Program-made: the position numbers and the translations under genes
In this document: positions 8,295 to 8,773 of the stretch, in pieces
How the letters are laid out: the number at the start of each line of letters is the position of its first letter
Numbering within the stretch: position 1 is the stretch's first letter
The notes under the pieces: generated by a model
The model's input: the letters and a program-made list of their open reading frames with translations, nothing else
Told to the model about the DNA's origin: nothing
Database searches by the model: none
Assembly: GCA_009702305.1 (NCBI GenBank)
Contig: WLIH01000068.1
Coordinates: 1-8,773 of the forward strand
DNA from: Actinomycetota bacterium
GTDB taxonomy: Bacteria > Actinomycetota > Actinomycetes > Propionibacteriales > Nocardioidaceae
Direction: 5' to 3'
Length of the DNA: 8,773 bases

Positions 8295-8773
8295 GTGGCA
8301 CCGCCGGCCGAACGACGCACGCTCCCCAACCTCCAGCAGCGCTCGACGCTGGCGGGCGAGGCCGCTGCGGCCGCTGCCGAGGTCGAGGTCGCGCTCGATC
8401 ACCCGGTCGACCCCACCTCGGCCGCCTTCTTCGACGTCGACAACACGGTCATGCAGGGCGCCAGCATCTTCCACCTCGCCCGAGGTCTGCACCGCCGCAA
8501 GTTCTTCACGACCCGCGAGATCGTCGGCGCCGCCTGGAAGCAGGCCTACTTCCGCGTGGTCGGCGTGGAGGACCCCGACCACGTCGCCGAGGCGCGCAAC
8601 TCGGCACTGAGCTTCATCGCCGGTCACACCGTCCAGGAGCTCGAGGAGCTCGGCGAGGAGATCTTCGACGAGGCGATCAAGGCCCTGGCGGTCCGCGAGG
8701 GGCTCGACCTCGGTGCGTGCTCGGCGTACTCCGACTCCCACAACGACCTGCCGATGCTCAGCCTCGTCGGCGA
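8295..8773 (+). CDS. HAD-IB family hydrolase (SerB-like), partial at window end and apparently missing its middle
   Basis: The frame is open from the GTG at 8295 to the window end: 159 codons plus two bases. Residues 1-43 are a variable Ala-rich leader. FFDVDNTVMQGAS at 45-57 is HAD motif I, with D47 the expected nucleophile and D49 the acid/base. Residues 58-126 resemble the helical cap of the family (HLARGLHRRKFFT, WKQAYFRVVG). AYSDSHNDLPMLS at 144-156 is HAD motif IV with the metal-binding aspartates. In the family these blocks are separated by a long segment holding motif II (a Ser/Thr after a beta strand, VTA or VSAS) and motif III (a lysine). Here residue 126 leads almost directly into the helix IKALAVREGLDLG just before motif IV, so about 70-80 residues seem absent without a frameshift. 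Intact relatives include mycobacterial SerB1, annotated as phosphoserine phosphatase, but the true substrate is uncertain. As it stands the protein is unlikely to be a working phosphatase. Confidence 0.8.
   Translation, partial: MAPPAERRTLPNLQQRSTLAGEAAAAAAEVEVALDHPVDPTSAAFFDVDNTVMQGASIFHLARGLHRRKFFTTREIVGAAWKQAYFRVVGVEDPDHVAEARNSALSFIAGHTVQELEELGEEIFDEAIKALAVREGLDLGACSAYSDSHNDLPMLSLVG
8667..8678 (+). other. Probable in-frame deletion junction in the HAD hydrolase gene
   Basis: Codons here read Asp-Glu-Ala-Ile. The residues before them match the end of the family's cap region (GEEIFDE), and the residues after them match the segment just before motif IV, which in relatives typically follows a Lys-Ala-Glu-Ala sequence. 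The shared Glu-Ala (GAGGCG) would give a short microhomology at which a deletion of roughly 210-240 bases could have joined. The comparison is from memory of the family, not from an alignment. Confidence 0.6.

Noticed and set aside
8256..8741. 161-codon open frame on the minus strand opposite the HAD hydrolase
   Set aside because: It covers the HAD coding frame, whose motifs are clear, and its own product shows no family features.

Overview
This is a chromosomal segment of a high-GC actinobacterium. The gene content and order (glutaredoxin-like gene, rex, hemA, hemC, a fused hemD, hemB, with an HAD-IB hydrolase nearby) match the actinobacterial haem locus known from Streptomyces and, without rex, from Mycobacterium. 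GTG starts, a likely leaderless promoter and strong third-position GC fit as well. The protein style suggests a Nocardioides-like member of the Propionibacteriales; that placement is an inference, not a measurement.

Layout from left to right. Positions 1-369 (+) hold the 3' end of a proline-rich, probably exported protein of unknown function. Positions 384-444 form a long, nearly perfect hairpin between two convergent genes. Positions 456-6121 (-) are a compact operon transcribed leftwards in the order rex, hemA, hemC, hemD (with a fused methyltransferase-like domain), hemB. All four gene junctions are 4-base ATGA stop/start overlaps. Positions 6122-6299 carry the rex promoter with a candidate Rex operator lying across its -35 element and spacer. 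Positions 6300-8173 (-) are a two-gene unit, an acyl-CoA-synthetase-like enzyme followed by a small CxxC glutaredoxin-family protein, joined by a GTGA overlap. Positions 8174-8294 are a divergent promoter region. An HAD-IB family hydrolase begins at 8295 (+) and runs off the window.

How the genes work together: HemA reduces glutamyl-tRNA, HemB condenses two 5-aminolevulinates to porphobilinogen, HemC polymerises four porphobilinogens, and HemD closes the ring to uroporphyrinogen III. HemL, which lies between HemA and HemB in the pathway, is not in the window. Rex senses the NADH/NAD+ ratio, so the first gene of the operon would tie tetrapyrrole supply, and hence cytochrome supply, to respiratory redox state. 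The operator at the rex promoter implies autoregulation of the whole operon.

I found no wholly new system here. The strongest anomaly is the HAD-IB hydrolase. It keeps the nucleophile motif and the terminal acidic motif but appears to have lost, in frame, about 70-80 residues between them, with microhomology at the join. Secondary points are a methyltransferase-like domain on HemD that lacks several expected catalytic residues, a 15-bp triplicated repeat that places three in-frame ATGs at the hemC start, and the asymmetric Rex site. No stretch longer than 300 bases is without a gene.
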